Source: Mycolicibacterium alvei (GTDB lineage Bacteria; Actinomycetota; Actinomycetes; Mycobacteriales; Mycobacteriaceae). Taken from it: a DNA stretch of 64,000 bases. The position numbers and the translations under genes were made by a program. Of this stretch, positions 32,935 through 42,108 are shown in pieces. Location: assembly GCF_010727325.1 (NCBI RefSeq), contig NZ_AP022565.1:2976001-3040000 (forward strand), read 5' to 3'. How positions within the stretch are numbered: the first letter of the stretch is position 1; each line of letters opens with the position of its first letter. Below the pieces are notes generated by a model that was given only the letters and a program-made list of their open reading frames with translations, had not been told where the DNA came from and ran no database searches.

Positions 32935-34197
32935 CTAGTTCAGAGTGGGCGGCGGTTGTGGTTGGAAGGGTTGGTACCACCACCAGTCTGCGCGTTCCCC
33001 GGTCGGTCCGCGGTAGGGCGGGACGTCGGGTGGCCGCGAAGTTGGCGGGCGGGCCAGTGATCCGCCGCGCAGTGTGCGGCCGCGGTCATCGGTCACGACG
33101 AGCTTGTGAGCGGTACCGCTGATGGTGATGCCGCCCCGGTGATGCAGGCGGTGATGATAAGGGCACACCAGCACAAGGTTGTCGAGTTCGGTGGGACCGC
33201 CGTCTTCCCAGTGCCGGACGTGATGGGCATGTAGGCCGCGGGTGGCCCCACACCCGGGAACGACGCAGCAGCGGTCGCGATGCTCCAATGCCCGACGCAG
33301 GCGTCGACTGATGGTCCGTGTCGTACGGCCCACGCCTATCGGCTGGCCATGCCGTTCTAACCACACCTCGCATGTTGCATCGCAGAGCAGGTATTGGCGC
33401 TCCTCATCGGTCAGCAGGGGACCCAGATGCAGTGAGGCGAATGGCTTGTCGGCATTCGCATGCACGATGACGTTGGTGTGCTGCCCGTGCGGGCGGCGGG
33501 CCACGCCGGAGTCCCAGCCGGCCTCGACCAGGCTCATGAACGCGTCGGCGTTGGTCGGGAACGGCGGGGCCTGAACCGAGGCCGCCGCACCGGTGTCCTC
33601 GTCGATGTCGTGGTCATGTTTCCAGTCGGCGACCAGCGCATCCCGGTGCGATGCATGGGCGGCTTCGAACTTCGCCGCCTCCACTCGTGGTAACACGATC
33701 TTGTAGGTGGTGTACCCGTCACCCTCGATTCGAGTGAACGACCGCTGCGGTTCGGGTTTCGGTTCGGGTTCGGGACGTGGTTCGAGCTTGACCGCGGTAC
33801 GCAGTTGGCTGACTGTCGCGCTGGCCGCGAGTTCGGCGTAGTGCGCATCGGATCCGTCGGCGGCTTTCTCGGCGATGACCCCGACCTGATCCAGCGACAG
33901 CCGGCCCTCGCGCATCCCTTGCACGCAGCGGGGGAACTCCTCGAGCCGACGCGCGACGGCGACGATGGTCTCGGCGTTGCGTGGGGTCACCCCAGCTTTC
34001 CAGGCCACCACTGCCGGAATCGAGCGGGCGCCGGTGGCGCCGCACAGCTCGTCGCGTTCCAGTTCGGCGACAATCTCCACCAAGCGCGCATCGATCGCGT
34101 TGCGTTGACCGCACAGCTCGGCCACCTCGTCGAACAACACCTCCAGGCGCTCACCGGGCGACACCCGGGCGTCCAAAGAGGTTGCTGCCGAAGACAT
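32935..34197 (-). CDS. 13E12/DUF222 HNH endonuclease-like protein
   Basis: 420 residues from the ATG at 34197 (the frame is open further but unlikely to be coding). DUF222 domain at about 10-290 and a C-terminal HNH motif (GCGATRGLHAHHVRHWEDGGPTELDNLVLVCPYHHRLHH, about 335-373, with two zinc-type Cys and paired His). This is the mycobacterial 13E12 repeat family, found in many copies and often mobile or recombination-linked. A charged EPxPEPKPEP linker lies at about 155-167. It has no metabolic relation to its neighbours and may be an insertion into the island. Confidence 0.88.
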   Translation of the reverse strand: MSSAATSLDARVSPGERLEVLFDEVAELCGQRNAIDARLVEIVAELERDELCGATGARSIPAVVAWKAGVTPRNAETIVAVARRLEEFPRCVQGMREGRLSLDQVGVIAEKAADGSDAHYAELAASATVSQLRTAVKLEPRPEPEPKPEPQRSFTRIEGDGYTTYKIVLPRVEAAKFEAAHASHRDALVADWKHDHDIDEDTGAAASVQAPPFPTNADAFMSLVEAGWDSGVARRPHGQHTNVIVHANADKPFASLHLGPLLTDEERQYLLCDATCEVWLERHGQPIGVGRTTRTISRRLRRALEHRDRCCVVPGCGATRGLHAHHVRHWEDGGPTELDNLVLVCPYHHRLHHRGGITISGTAHKLVVTDDRGRTLRGGSLARPPTSRPPDVPPYRGPTGERADWWWYQPFQPQPPPTLN

Positions 34198-34241
34198 GAC
34201 ACCATCATCGCACCGACCACCGACAGGAATTGAGGGCCGAC

Positions 34242-35129
34242 TCAAACCCCCGCGGGCAGGATGTTCGGATTCGCCGCGGCCGGCGGCTGCAACGGCGGCA
34301 GTACCGTGGAACCGTCGAGTGAGTGCACCGGAAGTTGTTGTGACCACGGATAGTGCAGGCTGAACGCCACCAGACCGGTCCGCTCCGCGGCGGGCAGGTG
34401 ACACATCGCCAGTACCGTTTCGGCCAGGTATTCGACCGGTTCGGTCGGAAAGCTGTCCGGAATCAGCGACGCCGCACCAGGCGTACGCACGGCCGTCGAC
34501 GGTCCGACGCAGTTCACTGCGATGTCGGCATCCAGCAGTTCGGCGGCCACCCCCTGGGTGAACCGATGCAGTGCGGCCTTGCACGACGCATAGATCACGT
34601 CACCCGCCGTCTTGTTGTAGTCCCGGTACGGCCGCACCGGGGCCACTCCGGTCACCGAACCGATGTTGACGATCCAGCCTCCGCCGTGCGCCCGCATATG
34701 GGGCACAGCGGCTTTCGTCAACGCGAACGGGGTCTTCAGGTAGTGCTCCACGGTACGGTCGAAGGTTTCGACCGGCATGTCCTCGACGACCGAATAGTCG
34801 GCATAGCCGGCGTTGTTGACCAGGATGTCCAACCGACCCGTGCGTTCGATGACGGCCTCGATCAATCCGTCGCGCGCAGTGGCATCTTCGAGATCGGCAG
34901 CCACTCCGAAGGCCGAACCGCCGGCGTCTTCAATGAGAGCGATGGTCTCCTCGATCGTTCCCGGGATCGCCTCGGTGACACCAGCGCGCGTGGACGGGGT
35001 CGGAGTGTGGGACCGTGCGGTCACCGCGACCGTGGCGCCTTCCGCCGCCAACCTCTGAGCGATTGCGCGCCCGATGCCGCGACTACTGCCGGTCACCAAC
35101 GCTGTTCTTCCGGAAAGTATCTGACTCAT
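34242..35129 (-). CDS. SDR family oxidoreductase
   Basis: 295 residues from the ATG at 35129 in an ATGA overlap with the BVMO gene. TGSSRGIG, NNAG and an atypical active site region (IGSVTGVAPVRPYRDYNKTAGDVIYASCKAAL), where the YxxxK motif is YASCK preceded by a 13-residue insertion. The C-terminal 45 residues (VHSLDGSTVLPPLQPPAAANPNILP) are longer than in usual SDRs. Coupled to a BVMO, it may supply the ketone substrate or act on the released alcohol. Confidence 0.82.
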   Translation of the reverse strand: MSQILSGRTALVTGSSRGIGRAIAQRLAAEGATVAVTARSHTPTPSTRAGVTEAIPGTIEETIALIEDAGGSAFGVAADLEDATARDGLIEAVIERTGRLDILVNNAGYADYSVVEDMPVETFDRTVEHYLKTPFALTKAAVPHMRAHGGGWIVNIGSVTGVAPVRPYRDYNKTAGDVIYASCKAALHRFTQGVAAELLDADIAVNCVGPSTAVRTPGAASLIPDSFPTEPVEYLAETVLAMCHLPAAERTGLVAFSLHYPWSQQLPVHSLDGSTVLPPLQPPAAANPNILPAGV

Positions 35130-37051
35130 CGGAGGACGAAATCCTCTTCGATTGGGGCTCGGTGTTGCTGCCAGATATCCACCAGTCGGAACGGTGTGGC
35201 CACCACAACCCGGCCCGACCCTGAGCGGTAGTAGGTGTGAGCGTTGGGCGTATGGCACCAGACCGTGCGCTGCATCGCCTCGTCTATCCCTGCGACGTAC
35301 TCGTCGTATGCACGTTGGGTGACCTCCATCGTCGACGCCCCGCGCAAAGCCATCAGTTGCAGGCACTCCACGATGTAATGCGCCAACACTTCCATCGAGA
35401 AATTGGCGCCTGCACCATGGCCCGGGCTGTAGTTCGGCGCCGAGGTGATGAACAGATTCGGGAACCCCGCGACGGCACCTCCTCGATAGGCACGCGGGCT
35501 GTCGCCCCATTCCTGGACCAGAGTCTTGCCGTCGCGGCCGCGAATATCGATGGTGGACAGGAAATCCAAGTGGTAACCGGTGGCGTAGATGATGACATCG
35601 AGGTCAATCTGACGGCCGTCGGCGGTGACAATGCCGCTCTCGTTGACCCGAGCGGGTTCACTGGCTTCGACGTCGACGTGGTCGCGGGTCAACGCGGCGT
35701 AGTAGCCCCCTGGGTCGCGGATGATCCGCTTGCCGTACGGGGCGAAATCCGGCGTCACCTTCCGCGCCAGTTCTGTTCCGGCACCGAACATCCGGTCGAT
35801 GTAGCCCAGGCACATCTGCAGAAGCACATCGTTGACTGGTGAAATCGACAGGTGCGTCTTGGACCATTCGGGGTCCTGCAGGATGATGGGGTAGTTGTTG
35901 TCGGCGGTACCCCAGTACGACTTGAGCCGGTGCCACATCGAATAGAACGGCAATACACGCCCCAGATAGCGACGGTGTTCGGGCACCTCGTCGGAAGGCC
36001 GCTTTCGGGGGGCAACCCAGTGCGGTTGGCGTTGGAAGACGGTCAGGTTCTCGACCTCGTCGACGCAGGCGTCGACAATCTGCACCGCAGTGCAACCGGC
36101 ACCGATCACCGCGATCTTCTTACCCGTCAGATCCAGTGACGGGTCCCATTGCGCCGAGTGGATACTTGTTCCAGCGAAGGTATCTGAACCTTTGATCTCC
36201 GGGAATCGGGGACGGTTCAAGTAGCCGGCTGCGGTGACGACGACAGTGGCATGGTCGATGCTCTGGGTGCCATCGGCAGAGCGGGAGTGGATCTCCCACT
36301 GCGCCCGCTCCTCGTCCCACCACAAGGCTTCGACCTCGGTGCCGAACCGGATGTGGCGGCGCAGATCGTGCTTGTCGGCCAGCGAAACAAGGTAGGCCTG
36401 GTATTCCGCGCCCTGCGGGTAGTAGTTCGACCAGTCCGGGTTCACCTCGCGCGACAGGGAGTAGTACGCCGAGGGAGTATCCACGCCGATGCCCGGGTAG
36501 GTGGTGGTCAGCCAGGTGCCGCCGACTTCGTCGTTGCGGTCGAAGATCTCGAACTGCACGCCCTCCTCCGCAGCGGCCAGCGCGACCGCGATACCTGCAA
36601 TACCGGCACCGATGATCGCCACGTTCGTGGAAGAGGGAATCGGCGTGGTTCGCGGCAACGTCGGATGAGATGGGCGGAATCCGCCTTGCTCCAACAGCAG
36701 GTCGACGTGTTCGTCGTCGACGGGACCGCCCAGCGCAATCGGCAGCAGACGGGCGAAGAACTCGCGATCGTCTACCGGCAGCGCACCAGCCGGTCGCGGC
36801 CGACCGAGCGCGGCAATGATTTCGTCCGCCAGCATCTCGGCCGTCTGGGGATCGGTCGATCCGGCCCGCTCGGGCGGATCGGGAACGTGATCGATCTTGG
36901 ATGCATACCGATCGATGACCGCCGGATCACCCGTCATCTGCGCCAACACCGCGACCAGGACACCAGGGTCCGCCTCCAGGAGATGGGCGCGCAAGACCTC
37001 AGGGTCCGGGGCGCGATCCGCGAGCGGCGAGGATTCAGTGGTAGCGGTCAT
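35126..37051 (-). CDS. Baeyer-Villiger monooxygenase with N-terminal extension
   Basis: 641 residues from the ATG at 37051. An N-terminal domain of about 140 residues precedes the FAD motif GAGIAGI (about 146), as in the large BVMO class acting on steroids and long-chain ketones. The BVMO fingerprint is FAGTSIHSAQW (about 289-299), and the NADPH loop is GAGCTAV. It would oxidise a ketone such as a steroid side-chain acetyl group to an ester. Divergent from the acyl-CoA ligase operon with cluster motif site 5 in the 103-bp gap. Confidence 0.9.
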   Translation of the reverse strand: MTATTESSPLADRAPDPEVLRAHLLEADPGVLVAVLAQMTGDPAVIDRYASKIDHVPDPPERAGSTDPQTAEMLADEIIAALGRPRPAGALPVDDREFFARLLPIALGGPVDDEHVDLLLEQGGFRPSHPTLPRTTPIPSSTNVAIIGAGIAGIAVALAAAEEGVQFEIFDRNDEVGGTWLTTTYPGIGVDTPSAYYSLSREVNPDWSNYYPQGAEYQAYLVSLADKHDLRRHIRFGTEVEALWWDEERAQWEIHSRSADGTQSIDHATVVVTAAGYLNRPRFPEIKGSDTFAGTSIHSAQWDPSLDLTGKKIAVIGAGCTAVQIVDACVDEVENLTVFQRQPHWVAPRKRPSDEVPEHRRYLGRVLPFYSMWHRLKSYWGTADNNYPIILQDPEWSKTHLSISPVNDVLLQMCLGYIDRMFGAGTELARKVTPDFAPYGKRIIRDPGGYYAALTRDHVDVEASEPARVNESGIVTADGRQIDLDVIIYATGYHLDFLSTIDIRGRDGKTLVQEWGDSPRAYRGGAVAGFPNLFITSAPNYSPGHGAGANFSMEVLAHYIVECLQLMALRGASTMEVTQRAYDEYVAGIDEAMQRTVWCHTPNAHTYYRSGSGRVVVATPFRLVDIWQQHRAPIEEDFVLR

Positions 37052-37094
37052 GGTTTCGAGTATCGAAGGGTGGACGCCCCCGCCGCGCCCTCCC

Positions 37095-37108
37095 TGTCTA
37101 CTGAGCGG
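37095..37108 (+). promoter_or_regulatory. Cluster motif site 5 (second BVMO / acyl-CoA ligase operon)
   Basis: TCTACTGAGCGGGA, 11 of 14 matches. Centrally placed between divergent genes, 44 bp from the BVMO start and 47 bp from the ligase start. Confidence 0.55.
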
Positions 37109-37154
37109 GAGACGAACCACCGCGGCCGCCGGCAGCGTGCCTACTCTGCCGACC

Positions 37155-38741
37155 ATGCATTCCGACGACCTTGCCGCCGTCATGGCCCGGGCTCGCAGCC
37201 ACAGCCTCGCAGATATCCCCCGCCGGTCGGCGCGTAAGCAACCTGACAAGACAGCCATCATCGACGGCGACGTCGTCTTGAGTTTCGCCGAGTTCGATCA
37301 TCTGGTGGACCGCGCCGCGGCCGCGTTGCACGAGAACGGGTTACTTCCCGGTGACCGAGTGGCGTTGTTGTCGCGCAACTGCTGGCAGTACGCGGTGTTG
37401 GCCTTCGCCACCGCCCGCGCCGGCGTGGTGCTGGTGCCGATCAATTTCATGCTGATGCCAGAGGAGATCTCGTACATCCTCGGCCACAGCCAGGCCGCCG
37501 GGTTCATCGTCGAGGCCGACCTGATCCCGGTGGCCGAACAGGCCATGTCCCTCGGGACGGCAGTTCGGACGAAGGCAGCACTCGTACCCTCCGGCCAGTC
37601 CCGTCCAGGCGACTGGCCTGATTTCGCCGAATGGCTCACCACCACCGCGGACGTTCCCGATTGCCGGATCGACGACGATCAGCTGCTGCGGGTCATGTAC
37701 ACCAGCGGCACCGAATCCCGGCCCAAGGGCGTGATGCACAGCAGCCGCAGCTTGATGTGGCAGTACATCAGCACCATCGTGGCCGGCTCGATGTCCGGCG
37801 ACGACGTCGAAATCCACTCCCTGCCGCTGTATCACTGCGCGCAGTTGGACAACTTCCTGGCTACCGACATCTACCTGGGTGCCACCAGCATCATCCTGCC
37901 TCGGCCGGATCCGGAGCTGGTGCTGCGGACGATCGAGCGCCACGGCGTCACCAATTACTTTGCGCCACCGACAGTGTGGATCAGCCTGCTGCGGAGTCCG
38001 GTGTTCGACGAGGTAGACCTGTCCAGCCTGCGCAAGGGGTATTACGGCGCCTCGCCGATGCCCACCGAGATCCTGCACGAGATGCGCAGGCGTCTGCCCA
38101 ATCTGCGCCTGTGGAACTTCTACGGCCAGACCGAGATGGCCCCACTGGCCTGCGCCCTGGGTCCTGCCGAGCAGGATGCCCACGCGGGGGCGGCCGGCCG
38201 GCCCGTGGTCAACGTCGAAACGGTGATCCTCGACGACAACGACGTGCCGGTTACGCCCGGCACCGTCGGTGAAATCGCCCACCGCAGCCCGCATCTGATG
38301 CTGGGCTACCTCGACGATGAGGACAAGACGGCCCAGGCCTTCGCCGGCGGCTGGTTCCATTCCGGCGACCTTGGCTTCTATGACGAGCACGGCCTGCTAC
38401 ACGTGGTCGACCGCAAGAAGGACATGATCAAAACCGGCGGCGAGAATGTCGCCAGTCGCGAGGTCGAAGAAGTTCTATACCGCCACAGCGGGATTGAAGA
38501 GGCCGCAGTCTTCGGGGTGGCGCACCCGATCTGGGTGGAAGCCGTCGTCGCCGCGGTGGTGACTCGCGCCGGTACCACCGTGACCGAAGACGAGGTGCTA
38601 CGTCACTGCCGTGACCATCTCGCCGGGTTCAAGACCCCCAAACAGATCTTCTTTGTCGATTCCCTCCCCAAGAACCCCAGCGGCAAACTGCTCAAACGCG
38701 ATCTGCGACAGCGGTTCAGCCTCGAATCCACCAGCAACTGA
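37155..38741 (+). CDS. Acyl-CoA synthetase (FadD type)
   Basis: 528 residues from the ATG at 37155. AMP-forming ligase: P-loop YTSGTESRPKGVMH (about 176-189), FYGQTE (about 320-325), GWFHSGD (about 404-410), hinge DRKKDMIKTGGENV and the C-terminal catalytic Lys in KNPSGKLLK (about 513). Activates a carboxylic acid as a CoA thioester; size and motifs do not reveal the acid. Head of an operon continuing through ADH, ALDH, enoyl-CoA hydratase and two acyl-CoA dehydrogenases, so a side-chain or ring-fragment acid is likely. Confidence 0.92.
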   Translation: MHSDDLAAVMARARSHSLADIPRRSARKQPDKTAIIDGDVVLSFAEFDHLVDRAAAALHENGLLPGDRVALLSRNCWQYAVLAFATARAGVVLVPINFMLMPEEISYILGHSQAAGFIVEADLIPVAEQAMSLGTAVRTKAALVPSGQSRPGDWPDFAEWLTTTADVPDCRIDDDQLLRVMYTSGTESRPKGVMHSSRSLMWQYISTIVAGSMSGDDVEIHSLPLYHCAQLDNFLATDIYLGATSIILPRPDPELVLRTIERHGVTNYFAPPTVWISLLRSPVFDEVDLSSLRKGYYGASPMPTEILHEMRRRLPNLRLWNFYGQTEMAPLACALGPAEQDAHAGAAGRPVVNVETVILDDNDVPVTPGTVGEIAHRSPHLMLGYLDDEDKTAQAFAGGWFHSGDLGFYDEHGLLHVVDRKKDMIKTGGENVASREVEEVLYRHSGIEEAAVFGVAHPIWVEAVVAAVVTRAGTTVTEDEVLRHCRDHLAGFKTPKQIFFVDSLPKNPSGKLLKRDLRQRFSLESTSN

Positions 38742-38752
38742 AGGAACACACT

Positions 38753-39886
38753 GTGCAACCCGAATCTCAGGCCAACACCTCTCGAACTGGACGCATCGCG
38801 CGCTTCGACGAGCCCGGCAAACCATTTCAGATCGAAACGGTCACCCTGCCTGACGTCGGGCCGGGGGAAATTCTGATCAAGGTCCTGCGGACGAACATCT
38901 GCGGTTCAGATGTCCATGCCTGGCATGGCACGTTCGCCACCCGCGGATTGGGGGGACAGCTACCCACCGTCTTGGGTCACGAGATGGTCGGTGCCATCGA
39001 GGTGCTAGGAAACGCAGTGACCACCGACTCCAACGGCAAACCGTTGACCGAAGGCACTCGGGTGGTGTTCCCGTACTTCTACTGCTGCCACAGCTGCCGC
39101 AACTGCCTCGCCGGGCGACGCAACGCCTGCTTCAACCTGAAAATGGCGATGTTGGGCCGCGCCGACGAGCCACCCTATTTCGTCGGCGGATACGGCGACT
39201 ATTACCTACTCCCTGCCGGTGCAGTCGTCTACACCGTTCCCGACACTCTGAGCGACGACATCGCTGCGGGCGCGAACTGCGCGCTGTCACAGGTCATGTA
39301 TGGACTTGAACGCGTCGACCTGCAGCTCGGTGAGCACGTCGTGGTTCAGGGAGCCGGCGCACTCGGTCTCTACGCGGTGGCCGTGGCCAAGGCGCGCGGG
39401 GCAGCCAACGTGATCGCCATCGACGGCGTGCCCGAAAGGCTGGAACTGGCAACCGCATTCGGGGCCGACGCGGTGATCGACCTCAACGAGGTCGCCACGC
39501 CCAAGGACCGTGCCAAAGCAGTACGCAAGTTGACCGACGGCCAGGGCGCCGACGTGGTGGTCGAGGTTGTCGGACACCCGTCGGCCATCGACGAGGGTCT
39601 CCAGATGCTCGCCCAGTTCGGCCGCTACGTAGAGATCGGCAACATCAACATCGGCAAGACCTTCGCGTTCGACCCGTCACGGTTCGTCTTCACCAACAAG
39701 ACAATGGTCGGAGTCTCCCTGTATGACCCGGCAGTCCTGTCCCGCGCCTTGACATTCCTCGACCGCCATCAACACCACCTGCCGTTCGAGCGACTCGCCG
39801 CGGCCTCGTACTCACTCGACGACATCAACGAAGCGTTCAGCGCAGCTGACGGCAAGCGCGACGTCCGCGCCAGCATCGCACCATAA
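38753..39886 (+). CDS. Zinc-dependent alcohol dehydrogenase (MDR)
   Basis: 377 residues from the GTG at 38753, with AAGGA 8 bp upstream. Catalytic zinc motif NICGSDVHAWHG (about 44-55), GHEMVG (about 75-80) and an intact structural zinc lobe (CCHSCRNCLAGRRNAC, about 107-122), unlike the ADH at 23519. Cofactor loop GAGALGLYAV (about 200-209). It probably oxidises an alcohol released from a BVMO-derived ester; the ALDH follows 15 bp later. Confidence 0.9.
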   Translation: MQPESQANTSRTGRIARFDEPGKPFQIETVTLPDVGPGEILIKVLRTNICGSDVHAWHGTFATRGLGGQLPTVLGHEMVGAIEVLGNAVTTDSNGKPLTEGTRVVFPYFYCCHSCRNCLAGRRNACFNLKMAMLGRADEPPYFVGGYGDYYLLPAGAVVYTVPDTLSDDIAAGANCALSQVMYGLERVDLQLGEHVVVQGAGALGLYAVAVAKARGAANVIAIDGVPERLELATAFGADAVIDLNEVATPKDRAKAVRKLTDGQGADVVVEVVGHPSAIDEGLQMLAQFGRYVEIGNINIGKTFAFDPSRFVFTNKTMVGVSLYDPAVLSRALTFLDRHQHHLPFERLAAASYSLDDINEAFSAADGKRDVRASIAP

Positions 39887-39901
39887 ACAAAGAGGATGAC
39901 A

Positions 39902-41335
39902 GTGCCCACTTTCGAACACGACAGACTGTTCATCGACGGCAGCTGGACCACCCCCTCCGGGAGCGGCCGCGGTGACGTTGTCGAAGTCGTCGATCCCGCG
40001 ACCGAAGCCGTGATCGGCCACGTACCCAACGGCGACGCCGCCGATGTCGACGCCGCGGTGGCCGCGGCCCGGCGGGCGTTCGACCCGCTCATCACCGTTA
40101 CCGAACGCCGGGATCGGGTGCAGCGGGTCATCGCCGCTATGGAGAAGCGCCTACCCGACATCGCCGATCTCATCACCGCCGAGATGGGTGCCCCCGTGCG
40201 CATCGCGCAGACGGTACAGACGCAGGTGCCGCTGGCAGTGGCCAAGGGCTTCGCCGATGTGCTGGAGACCTTCGAGTTCGAAGAGCGCATCGGCAATTCG
40301 CTGGTCCTGAGGGAGCCCTACGGCGTCGTCGGCGCCATCACGCCGTGGAATTACCCGCTCTACCAGGTGGTCGCCAAGGTGCTACCGGCCATCGCCGCGG
40401 GATGTCCCGTCGTCCTCAAACCCAGTAACGAAGCCCCTCTTTCGGTGTTCGCCTTCGTCGAAGCCTGCGAAGAGGCGGGCCTGCCACCGGGGACCATCAA
40501 TCTCGTCTCGGGCCCCGGTCGGGTGATCGGCGAACGTCTCGCCTCGCATCCCGACGTCGACTTCGTCTCGTTCACCGGGTCCACCGGTGTGGGTGCGCGC
40601 GTCGGAGAATTGACCGGCCAGTCGATCAAGAAGGTTGCCCTCGAGCTCGGCGGCAAGTCGGCCAATGTGATCCTCGACGGCGCCGATCTGTCCACCGCGG
40701 TCAAGGTCGGAGTGGGCAATGCCTTCCTCAACGGCGGGCAGACCTGCATGGCCTGGACCAGGATGCTGGTGCCGCAGAGCCGCTACGACGAAGCGCTGGA
40801 CCTGATCGAATCCGCCGTCGCCCGCTACACCGTGGGTGATCCGCGCGAACCGGCGACCCGGATCGGACCGTCGGCGTCGCGGTCGCAGTTCGACACCGTT
40901 CGTGGTTTCATCGAGCGCGCCCAGCGCGACGGTGCTCGGCTCCTGACCGGCGGCGCGGAGCCGATCCGCGACGTCGGGTACTTCGTGGCACCAACCGTTT
41001 TCGCCGATGTGGATCCCGACTCCGAACTCGGCCAGGAAGAAGTGTTCGGTCCCGTGCTCGCGGTGATCCCCTTCACCGACTCCGACGATGCACTGCGCAT
41101 CGCCAACGGCACCCCCTATGGGCTGTCGGGCGCGGTGTGGGCCGCCACCGACGAAGACGCCATCGCCTTCGCCCGTCAGGTGCAGACCGGCCAGCTCGAC
41201 ATCAACGGCGGCGCCTACAACCCCACCGCCCCGTTCGGCGGGTACAAGAAGTCCGGGATCGGTCGCGAACTGGGGCGGTTCGGCTTCGAGGAATACCTGC
41301 AGACGAAGTCCCTTCAGCTCAAGGAGCGTGCGTGA
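39902..41335 (+). CDS. Aldehyde dehydrogenase
   Basis: 477 residues from the GTG at 39902, preferred because AGAGG lies 6 bp upstream; the ATG at 39896 is almost touching that site. NAD(P)-dependent ALDH superfamily: PWNYPLYQ, FTGSTGVG (about 225-232), catalytic Glu in LELGGKSAN (about 248) and catalytic Cys in GGQTCMAW (about 282). Converts an aldehyde to the acid used by the CoA ligase upstream. The stop overlaps the next gene in GTGA. Confidence 0.92.
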   Translation: MPTFEHDRLFIDGSWTTPSGSGRGDVVEVVDPATEAVIGHVPNGDAADVDAAVAAARRAFDPLITVTERRDRVQRVIAAMEKRLPDIADLITAEMGAPVRIAQTVQTQVPLAVAKGFADVLETFEFEERIGNSLVLREPYGVVGAITPWNYPLYQVVAKVLPAIAAGCPVVLKPSNEAPLSVFAFVEACEEAGLPPGTINLVSGPGRVIGERLASHPDVDFVSFTGSTGVGARVGELTGQSIKKVALELGGKSANVILDGADLSTAVKVGVGNAFLNGGQTCMAWTRMLVPQSRYDEALDLIESAVARYTVGDPREPATRIGPSASRSQFDTVRGFIERAQRDGARLLTGGAEPIRDVGYFVAPTVFADVDPDSELGQEEVFGPVLAVIPFTDSDDALRIANGTPYGLSGAVWAATDEDAIAFARQVQTGQLDINGGAYNPTAPFGGYKKSGIGRELGRFGFEEYLQTKSLQLKERA

Positions 41336-42108
41336 CCTCACCGCTCGACGTCCACACCGACGGACCGGTGCAAGTCTGGACGATCAGCCTGCCCGACGTC
41401 GGCAATGCCATCACCGGCAAGGACGTCATCGCCGCATTCGAGGACCACGTGGATGCGGTCAACGCCGACAACACCGTCGGTGCGGTCATCCTCACCGGGG
41501 CGGGCAAGATCTTCTCGGCAGGCGGCAACGTCAAGGAGATGGCCGACCGCCGGGGCATGTTCGGCTTGGAGGCCATCGACCAGCGACGGGCCTACATCGA
41601 TGGGATCCAACGGATCCCACGTGCCCTGGGTCGGCTCGAAGTCCCTCTGATCGCTGCAGTCAACGGCGCCGCCATCGGCGCCGGGTGCGATCTGGCGATG
41701 ATGTGCGACATCAGGATTGCCTCCGAGCGCGCATCCTTCGCCGAGAGCTTCGTGCAGCTCGGCCTCATCCCGGGCGATGGCGGCACCTGGTTCCTGCCGC
41801 GCGCCATCGGCTACGCCCGCGCCGCCGAACTGACCTTTACCGGAGAACGGATCGACGCGGCAACGGCGTTGGAGTGGGGACTCGTCAGCCGAGTGGTACC
41901 CCACGAAGACCTCCTGAATGAAGCACGGGCACTGGCAGACCGGATCGCAGTCAACCCGCCGCACGCGCTGCGGATGGCCAAGCGCCTGTTGCAGGAATCG
42001 ACGACCGGATCCCTGGAATCCACGCTCTCCATGGCAGCGGCGATGCAACCGCTGGCCCACCACGACGCCGAGCACCAACGCCGCATCGCGAAGTGGCGGA
42101 CATCGTGA
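41332..42108 (+). CDS. Enoyl-CoA hydratase/isomerase
   Basis: 258 residues from the GTG at 41332 (AAGGAG 5 bp upstream), overlapping the ALDH stop. Crotonase fold: oxyanion residues in SAGGNVKEM (about 62-70) and AAIGAGCDLAMMCDIRIAS (about 109-127). The second catalytic Glu position is occupied in LGLIPGDGGTWFLPR, where Asp replaces the common Glu, so it may be an isomerase or a hydrolase instead of a hydratase. Works with the following acyl-CoA dehydrogenases in beta-oxidation. Confidence 0.88.
   Translation: MTSPLDVHTDGPVQVWTISLPDVGNAITGKDVIAAFEDHVDAVNADNTVGAVILTGAGKIFSAGGNVKEMADRRGMFGLEAIDQRRAYIDGIQRIPRALGRLEVPLIAAVNGAAIGAGCDLAMMCDIRIASERASFAESFVQLGLIPGDGGTWFLPRAIGYARAAELTFTGERIDAATALEWGLVSRVVPHEDLLNEARALADRIAVNPPHALRMAKRLLQESTTGSLESTLSMAAAMQPLAHHDAEHQRRIAKWRTS

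Noticed and set aside
34198..34584. Upstream extension of the HNH/DUF222 protein
   Set aside because: The added sequence is antisense to the SDR gene ending at 34242 and has no DUF222 character; the ATG at 34197 is the natural start.
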